Origin: a bacterium D16-51 | GTDB taxonomy: Bacteria; Bacillota; Clostridia; Lachnospirales; Lachnospiraceae | Assembly: GCA_003612285.1 (NCBI GenBank) | Contig: RAYE01000031.1 | Location: 1-61,163 of the forward strand | DNA length: 61,163 bases | Direction: 5' to 3' | Shown: piece by piece, positions 51,394-59,869 of the stretch | Numbering within the stretch: position 1 is the stretch's first letter | Layout: every line of letters begins with the position of its first letter | Translations under genes and position numbers: made by a program | The notes under the pieces: model-generated | Told to the model about the DNA's origin: nothing | What the model saw: only the letters and a program-made list of their open reading frames with translations | Database searches by the model: none

Positions 51394-52230
51394 TTGGCAG
51401 TTTTCCGAGTGGAGCGCAACAAGGGCTATACCGTTATGAGCAACCACCATTTACGAAATAAGGAGCTGACCTTAAAGGCAAAGGGGCTTTTGTCGCAAAT
51501 GCTTTCCCTGCCCGAAGATTGGGACTACACCCTTGCGGGGCTGTCACAGATCAACCGGGAAAGTATCGACGCTATCCGTACCGCTGTATGGGAGTTGGAA
51601 AAAGCCGGGTATATCAAGCGGCGGCAGGGACGGGACGAGAAAGGCAAAATGACCGCCATTGAGTACACCATATATGAGCAGCCCCAGCCGCCGGACGACA
51701 CCCCGCCGGGATTGGATAAGCCGATATTGGAAAATCCAACACCGGGCAACCCGACGACGGAAAATCCAATGCAATTAAATAAAGATATACAAAGAACTGA
51801 CTTACCAACAAAAGAAAAAACAAATACAGATTTACAAAGTACCCATTCCATTCCTATCCTTTCCCCTAACCCCTCTCCTATGGAGCAGGAAGCGGCTACG
51901 TCGCCGGAACGGAAACGAAAGGAAGCGGAAGCGCAGACAGCTTTTGAGATTTACCGGGAGATCATCAAGGACAATATCGACTATGACATTCTCATGCAGG
52001 AAATGAAGTTTGACGGGGACAGGCTGGACGAGATCGTTGACCTCATACTGGAAACCGTCTGTACCCGGAGAAAGACAATCCGCATTGCCGGGGACGACTA
52101 CCCCGCCGAGCTGGTGAAAGCAAAGTTTATGAAGCTGGACAGCGAACATATCCGCTTTGTGCTGGACTGTATGCGGGAGAACACAACGAAAATATCCTTG
52201 AAAACCGGGGATACACGGGCGGCCTTGTGA
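51394..52230 (+). CDS. DUF6017-type HTH replication/mobility protein, 3' end replaced
   Basis: A 278-residue protein typical of ICEs of Firmicutes. The N-terminal winged helix (about residues 1-95: VERNKGYTVMSNHHLRNKEL, then TLAGLSQINRESIDAIRTAV) is followed by a Pro-rich linker and a DUF6017-like C-terminal helical domain (about 180-262, DNIDYDILMQEMKFDGDRLD). The last 13 residues, ISLKTGDTRAAL and neighbours, are out-of-frame translation of a serine-recombinase gene, so the natural C-terminus is lost. It starts at TTG 51394 with AAAGGAG 11 bases upstream. Confidence 0.75.
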   Translation: MAVFRVERNKGYTVMSNHHLRNKELTLKAKGLLSQMLSLPEDWDYTLAGLSQINRESIDAIRTAVWELEKAGYIKRRQGRDEKGKMTAIEYTIYEQPQPPDDTPPGLDKPILENPTPGNPTTENPMQLNKDIQRTDLPTKEKTNTDLQSTHSIPILSPNPSPMEQEAATSPERKRKEAEAQTAFEIYREIIKDNIDYDILMQEMKFDGDRLDEIVDLILETVCTRRKTIRIAGDDYPAELVKAKFMKLDSEHIRFVLDCMRENTTKISLKTGDTRAAL

Positions 52231-53084
52231 ACTTTAAGACCACCACCCAATCCTACAAGTGCAGCGAGATTATCTACAACAGCGAGGACAAACAGGCAAT
52301 CTTTGAGAACCACCATGAGCAGATAATCGACAGGGACACATGGGAACGGGTGCAGGAGCTACGCAGGCAGCGCAAACGCCCCAACCGCTATGATGAAGTG
52401 GGCTTGTTCTCCGGCATACTCTTTTGTGCGGACTGCGGCAGCGTCATGTACCAGCAGAGGTATCAGACGGACAAACGGCGGCAGGACTGCTATATCTGCG
52501 GCAGCTACAAGAAGCGCACGGCAGACTGTACGGCGCACTTTATCCGCACCGACCTCTTGACCGAGGGAGTGACCGAGAATTTACGGAAAGTCACCAGCTA
52601 TGCCGCAAAGCATGAAGCCCGGTTTATGAAGCTGTTGACCGAGCAGACCGAGGACGGGAGCGAACGCCGGAACGCCGCAAAAAAGAAAGAACTGGAAGCG
52701 GCAGAAAAACGGATTGCGGAACTCTCCGCTATCTTCAAGCGGCTGTATGAGGACAGCATGACCGGGCGCATATCGGACGAGCGTTTCACGGAACTTTCGG
52801 CAGACTATGAAGCCGAGCAAAAGGAACTGAAAGAGCGTGCCGCCGTTCTGCAGGGCGGGCTTTCAAGGACACTGGAAGCCACGGCGAACGCCGAGAAGTT
52901 TATGAAAGTAGTCCGCAAGTACACCAGCTTTGAGGAACTCACCCCTACCCTGTTGCGGGAGTTTGTGGAGAAAATCGTAATCCACGAATCGGAAGCCCTT
53001 GACGGGAAACGCCGGGGGAAGCTCCGCAGACAGGAAATCGAAATCTATTATTCTTTTGTCGGCAAGGTAGAATTGCCCGACTAA
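52188..53084 (+). pseudogene. 3' fragment of a large serine recombinase (TnpX/Tn4451-like)
   Basis: An open frame from about 52188 reads NENILENRGYTGGLVNFKTT and continues as the C-terminal half of a large serine recombinase. It has HEQIIDRDTWERVQELR (recombinase domain) and the zinc ribbon FCADCGSVMYQQRY...CYICGSYKKRTADCTAHFI. A coiled-coil (about 140-215 of the fragment) and LREFVEKIVIHESEA follow. The N-terminal catalytic serine domain is absent, so it cannot act alone. The only in-frame starts are internal (GTG at 52227). It is joined directly to the DUF6017 gene. Confidence 0.85.
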
Positions 53085-53094
53085 AGCCCGACCC

Positions 53095-53113
53095 GTCCGG
53101 CAGTCAGCCGGAC
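53095..53113 (+). terminator. Hairpin after the recombinase fragment
   Basis: GTCCGGC-AGTCA-GCCGGAC, a perfect 7-bp GC-rich stem; the T-run comes only after 14 further bases, so the terminator call is weak. Confidence 0.45.
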
Positions 53114-53337
53114 AGGGAACGGCAAAATTTTTTACACTTCTTTTACTTCTTTATCTCACATGAGCAAAGTCGCAGGGCATGAAGCAGGTCATGGCTAATT
53201 AGAGGTAATCAAAAGAGGAAAGGAAAAGCACAATTCAGACGGAACCGGCGATACCGTCAAGAAATATTTGTGAGTTAGCAAGAATCCTGATATAATGGGT
53301 ACAAACGCCCATCCGGGGCAGAAAGGCAGGGAGAAAA
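53114..53337 (+). other. Intergenic region before the XRE gene
   Basis: A 220-bp gap that holds the GGGGCAGAAAGGCAGGGAG ribosome site region of the XRE gene. A TTGTGAG...TATAAT pair at about 53269-53295 (spacing about 17) is a possible promoter. No gene is seen. Confidence 0.4.
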
Positions 53338-53610
53338 ATGCACATCAGCTACAAACCGCTCTGGCACACACTGATAGGGCGTAACATGAGGAAAGAGGAT
53401 TTAAGGCTTGCCGCTGGCCTGACCACAAATATGATAGCCAACATGGGAAAAGAAGGGAAACATATCAGCATGGACACACTTGCCCGCATTTGTGAAACAC
53501 TGGATTGTGGCATTATGGACGTGATTGAGCTGGCCGGTGACGAGCCTTCCACCACAGGAGGGAACGACCATGGAAAAACTGAAAGAAAGAATCACAGAGA
53601 ACGGCATTGA
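53338..53610 (+). CDS. XRE-family DNA-binding protein
   Basis: A 90-residue Cro/CI-type regulator with a single HTH (about residues 17-70: NMRKEDLRLAAGLTTNMIAN, then SMDTLARICETLDCGIMDVI). The pattern is typical of the small Xre regulators found in Tn4451-like and other ICE modules. It overlaps tnpV by 41 bases, so they are likely cotranscribed. RBS: GGCAGGGAGAAAA. Confidence 0.8.
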   Translation: MHISYKPLWHTLIGRNMRKEDLRLAAGLTTNMIANMGKEGKHISMDTLARICETLDCGIMDVIELAGDEPSTTGGNDHGKTERKNHRERH

Positions 53611-53950
53611 TTATATTCTGGTAGGCGATTACTATATCCCGGACTTGAAGCTGCCGGAGGAGAACCGCCCCATCGGACGCTATGGGCGGCTGCACCGGGA
53701 ATATCTCAAACAGGAACACCCGGCACGGTACAGCTCCCTTATCCTGACCGGGAAATTGTGGACGTACCTTGCCGACCTGAACGAGCAGGCGGAGGAACGG
53801 CTGGACTTAATCATCGAGCAGATGAAGGCCGCCGAGGGAGTGACCGAGGAACTGAAAGCCAAAAACCAGCTTGAATGGGTAGGCCGGATGAACAATATCC
53901 GCAACCGGGCGGAGGAAATCATAAACAGTGAGTTGATTTATAAACAATGA
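53570..53950 (+). CDS. tnpV: Transposon protein TnpV (Tn4451 type)
   Basis: A 126-residue protein matching TnpV of Tn4451-like elements: ENGIDYILVGDYYIPDLKLP, then RPIGRYGRLHREYLKQEHPA, then YLADLNEQAEERLDLIIEQM, and ENIRNRAEEIINSELIY-like end. Its biochemical role is unknown; it travels with TnpX-type large serine recombinases, whose 3' fragment lies 500 bp upstream. The ATG at 53570 follows CAGGAGGGAACG. Confidence 0.8.
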   Translation: MEKLKERITENGIDYILVGDYYIPDLKLPEENRPIGRYGRLHREYLKQEHPARYSSLILTGKLWTYLADLNEQAEERLDLIIEQMKAAEGVTEELKAKNQLEWVGRMNNIRNRAEEIINSELIYKQ

Positions 53951-53974
53951 ATGAAAAGTTGAAGGAGGGGCAAA

Positions 53975-54187
53975 ATGCCATACATTACAGTTGAAAGCGG
54001 CACTTTATCGGATAAGCAAAAGGAACTGCTGATAAAAAGATTGACAGAAGTATCTTCTGAAATTATGAATGTGCCGCAGGAATTTTTTGTGACTACGATT
54101 AAAGAACTGCCAGATAAGAACTTTGGGATTGGCGGTAAAACGATTGATAAAGTGAAAGCGGAATATATACAGGCACATCAATCATAG
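53975..54187 (+). CDS. 4-oxalocrotonate tautomerase family protein
   Basis: A 70-residue tautomerase. After Met removal the N-terminus is Pro1 (MPYITVESGTLSDKQKELLI), the catalytic proline of the family. VTTIKELPDKNFGIGGKTID matches the C-terminal half. The natural substrate is unknown. It starts after GAAGGAGGGGC and lies 19 bp before the metallo-beta-lactamase-fold gene, so both may form a small detoxification or catabolic unit carried as cargo. Confidence 0.88.
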   Translation: MPYITVESGTLSDKQKELLIKRLTEVSSEIMNVPQEFFVTTIKELPDKNFGIGGKTIDKVKAEYIQAHQS

Positions 54188-54206
54188 TGGGAAGGGATTG
54201 GAGATA

Positions 54207-54968
54207 ATGGATAACTGGTTTACAATAGACAAGATTGATAATGAAACCATAATCATAAGCGAATACCGGCATTGGGAAGAAACCCACTGTTATCTATTGA
54301 ATGGAAAAGAGAAAAGCCTGCTTATTGACACAGGGCTGGGGATTTTCAATATATATGATGAAGTCCGCAAACTTACGGATAAACCGATTGCGGCGGTTGC
54401 CACGCACATTCACTGGGACCATATCGGCGGGCATAAATATTTCCCGGAATTTTATGCACACGCAGAAGAATTGGACTGGCTGGACGGGAAATTCCCCCTG
54501 ACAATCGAAACGGTTAAGGAAATGGTGGTTGACCGTTGTGATTTGCCTGACGGTTTTAATGTTGACGATTATGTATTCTTTCAAGGTATACCAACAAAAA
54601 TATTAAATGACCATGATGTAATTGATATTGGCGGCAGGGAAATTGAAGTGCTGCATACGCCCGGACACTCTCCCGGACATTTATGTTTTTGGGAAAAAGA
54701 CAAAGGATATTTGTTTACCGGCGATTTGGTCTATAAAGATACCCTGTTTGCCTATTACCCTTCCACTGACCCGGAAGCCTATCTTGCTTCACTGGAAAAA
54801 GTTGCGGCACTGCCTGTAAAGAGGGTATTCCCTGCACACCATTCGCTGGATATACAGCCGGAAATACTAATCCGTATGGCAAATGCGTTCCGCCAGTTAA
54901 AAGCAGACGGGAAGCTCCATCATGGCAGCGGTACATATCATTATGGCGATTGGGGCGTATGGCTGTAA
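54207..54968 (+). CDS. Metallo-beta-lactamase-fold hydrolase
   Basis: A 253-residue MBL-fold protein with the dinuclear metal motif THIHWDHIGGH (about residues 70-80). The third-ligand region is HTPGHSPGHLCFW, followed by LFTGDLVY and VFPAHHSLDI. The set fits a glyoxalase-II-like or lactonase-like cytoplasmic enzyme; there is no signal peptide and nothing points specifically to antibiotic hydrolysis. ATG 54207 is chosen; TTG 54198 is the alternative. It is followed by an inverted-repeat terminator. Confidence 0.87.
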   Translation: MDNWFTIDKIDNETIIISEYRHWEETHCYLLNGKEKSLLIDTGLGIFNIYDEVRKLTDKPIAAVATHIHWDHIGGHKYFPEFYAHAEELDWLDGKFPLTIETVKEMVVDRCDLPDGFNVDDYVFFQGIPTKILNDHDVIDIGGREIEVLHTPGHSPGHLCFWEKDKGYLFTGDLVYKDTLFAYYPSTDPEAYLASLEKVAALPVKRVFPAHHSLDIQPEILIRMANAFRQLKADGKLHHGSGTYHYGDWGVWL

Positions 54969-55019
54969 ACGAGATTTATAGAATAAAAGACAAAGAAAAG
55001 TGAATATGGAACCTCTCAA

Positions 55020-55057
55020 AATGCCGTTGCATGGATAAAAGCCCAAGCAACGGCATT
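55020..55057. terminator. Terminator-like inverted repeat
   Basis: AATGCCGTTGC (55020-55030) and GCAACGGCATT (55047-55057) form a perfect 11-bp stem. It lies between the MBL-fold gene and the convergent remnant at 55061, so it may terminate both. Confidence 0.65.
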
Positions 55058-55060
55058 TCC

Positions 55061-55369
55061 TTATCTCCGTTTCATCCTACTCAACGGGGAATCCTTATAT
55101 ACCGGAGTTTTCTTCATAACATTTTTCAGAACCGTGCGCTCCTGCTCTGTCAGCTTCTCATATCGGATTTGAAGCTGCGTACACATAAGGGCGGTGAACA
55201 CATCCAGATAGGAACCCGGCACAGCCAATGCCTTCTTTGCGTCCTTGATTAGTTTCATGGCATTGGAGCCGTCCGGCGCACTGTCCGTATCTGCTCCAAT
55301 CATCACAGGGGAAGCTGCCCTTCCCCTGCGCTGGCTCCGCCAGCTACCCCTTTGTAGGATTTGCCGCAC
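55061..55369 (-). pseudogene. C-terminal remnant of an ICE-type gene (unidentified)
   Basis: A 102-residue reverse-strand open frame whose last 80 residues look coding (VMIGADTDSAPDGSNAMKLI, then YLDVFTALMCTQLQIRYEKL, then TEQERTVLKNVMKKTPVYKD). The first 20 residues (QILQRGSWRSQRRG) look non-coding, so the true N-terminus is missing. I do not recognise the family; the composition matches ICE genes elsewhere in the island. The AT-rich 55370-55544 region beyond it holds no gene and includes the MerR promoter. Confidence 0.45.
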
Positions 55370-55544
55370 AGAATTTTCTTGCGCTGCCAGCTATTTTAAG
55401 TCTGGCAAGTTTTGAAATTCCGGCTGAAATTCTTCCCGCCATTCTTGAAATGTGATATATTCAAAAATATTTGAAATTACTTATTGCCCCTCACGGAACG
55501 TCATGGGTTAGAGTGGATATATCAAGAACAGGAGGCCGACAGCT

Positions 55545-56393
55545 ATGAGGACAGTAAAAGAAGTATCGAACTTAACAGGTATCAGCGTGCGCACGCTCCA
55601 CTATTATGATGAAATCGGACTGTTAAAGCCGACTGGCAAAAGTGAAGCGGGATACCGGCTTTATGACGATAAAGCACTGGAAACATTACAGCAAGTGTTG
55701 TTCTTCCGTGAGTTTGATATTCCCCTGAAGGAAATCAAAGCGGTTATGGCGAACCCGGCTCTTGACAGGAACCAGATTTTACAAATGCAGAGGAAAATGC
55801 TGACAGCAAAAAAGGAGCGTATGGAACGCCTGATTGCCAGCATTGACGACATCCTGAAAGGAGAAAACAAAATGGATTTTGCAGTTTTCAGTAAAACAGA
55901 GATTGAGGAAATGTTCCAGACTATGATGGAGCATATGCCAGAAAACATGAGAAACATCGCAATAAAAGAATTTGGGAGCATTGAACAATGGAAAAAGCAT
56001 TACATGGAAGCCGTATCTTCTGAAAAAATGCAGAAAAGATATGCAAAGGTAGTTGAATGGTATGGCGGGAAAGACAAATTTTTATCTGCCGCCCAGAACC
56101 CCATCAGCAAAGAAGTTGCAGAAAGCTATAACAAACGGATTGAAGCAATTCTGCAAAAACTAATCGCTAAACGGGATTGTGCCGTAGATTCTTTTGAAGT
56201 AAAAGAGATAGTCGGGGAATACGGCTTTGTTATGAAACAACTCTCACAGGTAAAAGAGGAAAAAGGATTCATGCTGGCGCAGGCGCAGTATTACCGCAAT
56301 GAAAAAATCAAGCCGATGACGGATGGAAAGTACGGAGATGGGGCTTCGGATTTTTTCGCACAGGCGATTGAAGCCTTTTATGGGAAAGAATAA
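55545..56393 (+). CDS. MerR-family regulator with TipAS antibiotic-recognition domain
   Basis: A 282-residue regulator. The N-terminal MerR winged helix (residues 1-70: KEVSNLTGISVRTLHYYDEI, then GLLKPTGKSEAGYRLY) is followed by a dimerisation coiled coil (about 75-115). The TipAS domain (about 130-275) has MPENMRNIAIKEFGSIEQWK and EWYGGKDKFL. TipA-like proteins bind thiopeptide or other ligands and activate their own promoter. Upstream DNA has a long GC-containing inverted stretch but no clear 19-bp spaced promoter was resolved. RBS: ACAGGAGGCCGAC. Confidence 0.88.
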   Translation: MRTVKEVSNLTGISVRTLHYYDEIGLLKPTGKSEAGYRLYDDKALETLQQVLFFREFDIPLKEIKAVMANPALDRNQILQMQRKMLTAKKERMERLIASIDDILKGENKMDFAVFSKTEIEEMFQTMMEHMPENMRNIAIKEFGSIEQWKKHYMEAVSSEKMQKRYAKVVEWYGGKDKFLSAAQNPISKEVAESYNKRIEAILQKLIAKRDCAVDSFEVKEIVGEYGFVMKQLSQVKEEKGFMLAQAQYYRNEKIKPMTDGKYGDGASDFFAQAIEAFYGKE

Positions 56394-56457
56394 AGAAAAG
56401 GACAACTAAATATCTGCCGTTAATCAATGGCGGCAAAGGGCAGGAAATCTAAACAGG

Positions 56458-56649
56458 TTATCCTGCTCTTTTTTTGCCCGGAATCCGGGAGGAAGGAGGG
56501 CGCACATTTGCCATGTTCGCAAGGTAGCGCGGCGAGATAAACATTTCGTCGCTTACTTTCTTGTGGCTCTCCTTGCGCCCTGTCCGCGCCGCTTTTATCG
56601 CTGCTCCAAAAGCCTTGAAGTCGTATTTCGGTACTGGTCTTTTTGCCAT
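56458..56649 (-). pseudogene. Truncated XRE-like regulator of ICE type
   Basis: A 63-residue frame starts MAKRPVPKYDFKAFGAAIKA, then KVSDEMFISPRYLANMANVR. The first 47 residues look like the first HTH half of ICE regulators that normally continue with IENKGQ-type recognition-helix sequence and run to about 70-80 residues. Here the reading changes to RPPSSRIPGKKRAG, so it seems frameshifted and truncated. Confidence 0.55.
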
Positions 56650-56869
56650 AATTATTCACCCTATTACATTTTACTGTACACCTTTTTTCTTGGATATGTC
56701 TACACTGTTCTATCAGTTAGCCAAAATAATTCCCACTGACGCTATACCGTCTTTCGGCAAGGTGAAAATTGGGTGAAATTTGAATTGCGCTTCTTGACAT
56801 ACTAGATACAAATGAATATAATATAAAGCGCGTTATATAAAACAATTTATTTTATTGTGGAGGTGTACT

Positions 56870-57481
56870 ATGCCACGCAGCGTTCAAATTACAAAAGAAA
56901 AAATTCTCACGGCAGCGTTAGACGTTCTAATCCGTGAGGGATATTCCGCAGTGAGCATAAAAAGCATTGCGAGAGAATTAAACTGCTCTACACAACCGAT
57001 TGCCTGGCAATTTGGCAATATGGATAACATGAGGGAAGCTCTGACAATGGAAGCTGTTACCTACGCAAATAAAAAAATGATGCCTACTTCAACGGACTGT
57101 ATAGAGGCGTTTTGGCAGATTGGCTATGGATATATCAATTTAGCATTTAACACACCTAACCTATTCCGTTTTGTATATATGGGTGAAAGCAAAAACTATT
57201 GCAGGGGTGGATTTAATTCTTTCTTAACAGACAAGGGAAATGCTGTTTTGATAGATAAATTGTATCCGTATCTTAATATTAGCAGAGAACAGGCGGAAAT
57301 GCTGTTTCAAAGAATGATTGTATATACGCATGGAATGGTATCTTTGGTTGTAGCTGGTGTATTGAATTGCACCAAAGAGCAGGTGTATTCAATAGTGAAA
57401 GATTTTGGTTCGGATTTGCTTTCTCTTACGGACACAGCTTTAGATATAGGGACTGTTATGTCAAATATAACCGAGGTATAG
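56870..57481 (+). CDS. TetR-family regulator, paralogue of the 49669 gene
   Basis: A 203-residue TetR protein. The HTH is in about residues 8-55 (KEKILTAALDVLIREGYSAV, IKSIARELNCSTQPIAWQF). The ligand domain has IGYGYINLAFNTPNLFRFVY and RMIVYTHGMVSLVVAGV. The ATG at 56870 follows TGGAGGTGTAC. It lies 6 bp before a membrane-anchored hydrolase gene, which it probably controls in an autoregulated pair. An AT-rich region with TTGACA (56793) and TATAAT (about 56818) upstream is a candidate promoter. Confidence 0.87.
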   Translation: MPRSVQITKEKILTAALDVLIREGYSAVSIKSIARELNCSTQPIAWQFGNMDNMREALTMEAVTYANKKMMPTSTDCIEAFWQIGYGYINLAFNTPNLFRFVYMGESKNYCRGGFNSFLTDKGNAVLIDKLYPYLNISREQAEMLFQRMIVYTHGMVSLVVAGVLNCTKEQVYSIVKDFGSDLLSLTDTALDIGTVMSNITEV

Positions 57482-57487
57482 ATTTTT

Positions 57488-58609
57488 ATGAAAAGAATTT
57501 CTCTTAAAAAGGTAAAAAAGAAAATGCTAATGTTACTTTTCATATTATGTGCAATAGTTTTGCTGATTTTCTTAACAGTTGCATTTTTTCGTATTCATAA
57601 CTCATTGGAATCGAAAATAGATACAGATTTAGGATTACAAGAAAATACTTATGTCACAATAGGCGGGATAGAACAATATCTGCAAATCCGTGGTGAAGAT
57701 AGGAACAATCCTATCATCCTATGGCTTCATGGCGGTCCCGGCTTTCCACTCTCATATTTAACTTACTATTACCAGACTGCTTTGGAAAAAGATTATACGA
57801 TTGTCTGCTGGGAACAAAGAGGCTGCGGACGGACATTTTACAGGAACAAAAGCGACAACAATCTAACTATCGAACAATTACTTGCAGATACAGATGAAGT
57901 AATTGACTATTTGCGGGAGCGTTTTGGTAAAGACAAAATCATTATTATTGGGCAATCGTGGGGAACGGTACTCGGAATGGATTATATCAATCTCCATTCG
58001 GAAAAAGTAGCTGCATATATCGGTGTAGGTCAAGTAACTAATTTTTCACAGGGGAAAATTTATGCGGCGGAGAATGCAGCCCAAATAGCGGCAGAAAATG
58101 GCAACAAGGAAGATACTGAATTTTTGGAACAGTGCATTGAACGATTATCTAAAACAGAAGTCATTGCAAAGTTAGATATAAAATCTCTTGAAGAAATGAT
58201 TATAACGTCTACTAAATACTTGAAATGCGATGGAGAAATGTCGGGGATAAAACGAATATTTGCTGCGGTTACATCGCCGGAAATGCTATGGAATGACGCG
58301 AAATGGTTTTTATTTGCAAGTGATACACAGAATATAATCACTTCCCAAAACAGCCTTGTGGACTATATGTATTTTCAGTTTGATGTTATGAAGTTGAGCA
58401 AAGAATATGATATTCCGATTTGCTTTATACAAGGTGACAGCGATCCTATTACTCCAACAAGTTTGGTAATTGATTACTATGAGATTATTATGTCTGATAA
58501 AAAAGAAATGATTGTTATTAACAATGCAGGACATACTCCGTTCTTGGATAAGCCAGAGCAATTTTGTGAAGCAGTTAAAACTTTTTTATCCGAGTGCGAA
58601 AACGAATAA
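57488..58609 (+). CDS. Membrane-anchored alpha/beta hydrolase
   Basis: A 373-residue alpha/beta hydrolase resembling proline iminopeptidases. A single N-terminal membrane helix (about 12-33, MLMLLFILCAIVLLIFLTVA) precedes the fold. The oxyanion motif HGGPGFP is followed by CWEQRGCGRTF. The nucleophile Ser is in IIGQSWGTVLG, and the acid and His are in QGDSDPITP and NNAGHTPFLD. The active site would face outside the membrane. Substrate unknown (peptide, ester or lactone). The gene appears cotranscribed with the TetR gene. Confidence 0.87.
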   Translation: MKRISLKKVKKKMLMLLFILCAIVLLIFLTVAFFRIHNSLESKIDTDLGLQENTYVTIGGIEQYLQIRGEDRNNPIILWLHGGPGFPLSYLTYYYQTALEKDYTIVCWEQRGCGRTFYRNKSDNNLTIEQLLADTDEVIDYLRERFGKDKIIIIGQSWGTVLGMDYINLHSEKVAAYIGVGQVTNFSQGKIYAAENAAQIAAENGNKEDTEFLEQCIERLSKTEVIAKLDIKSLEEMIITSTKYLKCDGEMSGIKRIFAAVTSPEMLWNDAKWFLFASDTQNIITSQNSLVDYMYFQFDVMKLSKEYDIPICFIQGDSDPITPTSLVIDYYEIIMSDKKEMIVINNAGHTPFLDKPEQFCEAVKTFLSECENE

Positions 58610-58638
58610 TACAGGGGAAAATTGCAGAGGTGATGATT

Positions 58639-58817
58639 ATGGCTGAATGGGTACACTGCCCTGTCTGCGGAAATAAAACAAGTTACAGCTACGGGCTGAT
58701 ACTGAATTGAAAAACTTTCTTCTTTATTGTCCAAAGTGCAGACAGGAAAGTTTGATTGACGCAAAGGATTTACAGGTAACAGTGATTAAACGGTTTGAAG
58801 CGAAAACGCAGAGCTGA
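58639..58817 (+). pseudogene. Cysteine-rich KTR-type zinc-ribbon protein, frameshifted
   Basis: The start MAEWVHCPVCGNKT is read in one frame and stops at 58710 after GLILN. The other half, ADTELKNFLLYCPKCRQESL followed by IDAKDLQ, lies in a different frame and ends at the TGA at 58815-58817. Together they match the small two-CxxC proteins common as ICE cargo. A single-base shift near 58684-58690 splits it. RBS: GCAGAGGTG. Confidence 0.7.
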
Positions 58818-58828
58818 TTAACTTAGCG

Positions 58829-59627
58829 ACAAACTGGAATTTGTAATATATTGGCTTTTATGAAAATGATAAGGTTGTAATGAGGAAAAAACTATGATTT
58901 ACGATGAATTTCGTGCAGGAATAAATGAATATTCTGCGCTGTGGGCGAAGGGCTTGAAAAAGCAGGCAAATAAGGTTCTCGCAACATTTGCCGAGAACTT
59001 CCGCAATAATGTTCCGCAAGAAAATTCGGACGAGATTTTATATCAATTTTGCTGCGATTTCTACGATGAAAACGGATATTCCGAACTAAGAGAACATGGT
59101 GGTTTGGACTTGCCGTACAGCTTAATGGGATTGGTTTACGAGTTCTTAAAACGTGCGTGTTTGGCGAATAAGATGCCGCAAATGCGTTGGGCATATCAGC
59201 TTGGTGGGCGATACTATTACCCATTTGACCGCAATTTAGAGCAAGACCCGTATGACGTTTTGAAGCGTGCTTACGAACATCCCGAATGTGACGAGAAAAC
59301 CGTGCGGCTCTACCTCGAAAACCTACTTTACGATTTGGATTTCGGCGCACACCACTTTCCCGAAGGTTGCTGCATTGCACGGGAACAGTATTTGGAAGAC
59401 GTTACCACTGCTGAGAAAATTCTCCGAGAACACAATCTTCCGCTTGAATTTACCAAGGATTTGGAGTACTACAAAACACTCTACCGTGTCTATTTTGAGT
59501 GGTCGGACAGCGGGAGAAACGGCGATTTCGATGAATTGTTGCGAGTTGCGGGCATTTCGTTCACTGCGCCGAGAGCGTTTTATTATACGATTTTGCCACG
59601 AAAATAGAACGACAAATTCCAGTTTGT
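58829..59627. repeat. Perfect 16-bp inverted repeats flanking one gene
   Basis: ACAAACTGGAATTTGT (58829-58844) and ACAAATTCCAGTTTGT (59612-59627) are exact reverse complements and bracket the gene at 58894-59607. Each arm has the shape ACAAA-6 bases-TTTGT, so each is itself partly symmetric, and both are preceded by CG. The arrangement fits a small cassette or an invertible segment. Confidence 0.7.
58894..59607 (+). CDS. Unknown protein inside the inverted-repeat cassette
   Basis: A 237-residue soluble protein without signal peptide or membrane segment. Aromatic- and acid-rich helices dominate (YDEFRAGINEYSALWAKGLK, FCCDFYDENGYSELREHGGL, DLPYSLMGLVYEFLKRACL, ARAYEHPECDEKTVRLYLEN-like). The overall look is an all-helical, TPR-like fold, but no family is recognised. 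Its codon use is more GC-mixed than the neighbouring hydrolase. The ATG at 58894 has TGAGGAAAAA upstream. It is the only gene between the 16-bp inverted repeats. Confidence 0.65.
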   Translation: MIYDEFRAGINEYSALWAKGLKKQANKVLATFAENFRNNVPQENSDEILYQFCCDFYDENGYSELREHGGLDLPYSLMGLVYEFLKRACLANKMPQMRWAYQLGGRYYYPFDRNLEQDPYDVLKRAYEHPECDEKTVRLYLENLLYDLDFGAHHFPEGCCIAREQYLEDVTTAEKILREHNLPLEFTKDLEYYKTLYRVYFEWSDSGRNGDFDELLRVAGISFTAPRAFYYTILPRK

Positions 59628-59671
59628 AGGAAAGAACAAATATATCATCATAGAGCCAGACGCACAGACGC

Positions 59672-59718
59672 AGAGCCGACAGACTTGTGAGAAATCACAG
59701 TTTGTCGGCTCTCTTTAT
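59672..59718 (+). terminator. Strong hairpin after the cassette
   Basis: AGAGCCGACA (59672-59681) pairs with TGTCGGCTCT (59703-59712), with an inner TGTGA-GAAA-TCACA stem, followed by CTTTATGT. Confidence 0.8.
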
Positions 59719-59869
59719 GTCTAAAAATATGAAGCCGTTTCTATAAACTCTTTACCCTGTCTATCAGCGGCGGCTTTGAATAAATCAAGGCTGCCGTTTC
59801 TTTCTATCCTCTGAAAAGGAATGACGCCACAAACGCCAACAGATACGGCGGCTAAAGGAGGTAGCCGCC
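59719..59869 (+). other. Short intergenic stretch
   Basis: No gene is visible. It contains a GGCAGCC/GGCTGCC-like imperfect palindrome near 59770-59795 and ends in a strong ribosome site (AAAGGAGG, 59855-59862) for the tnpW-like frame. Confidence 0.35.

Noticed and set aside
54207-54968. Metallo-beta-lactamase as an antibiotic resistance gene
   Set aside because: No signal peptide and the motif set fits general MBL-fold hydrolases; no evidence for beta-lactam activity.
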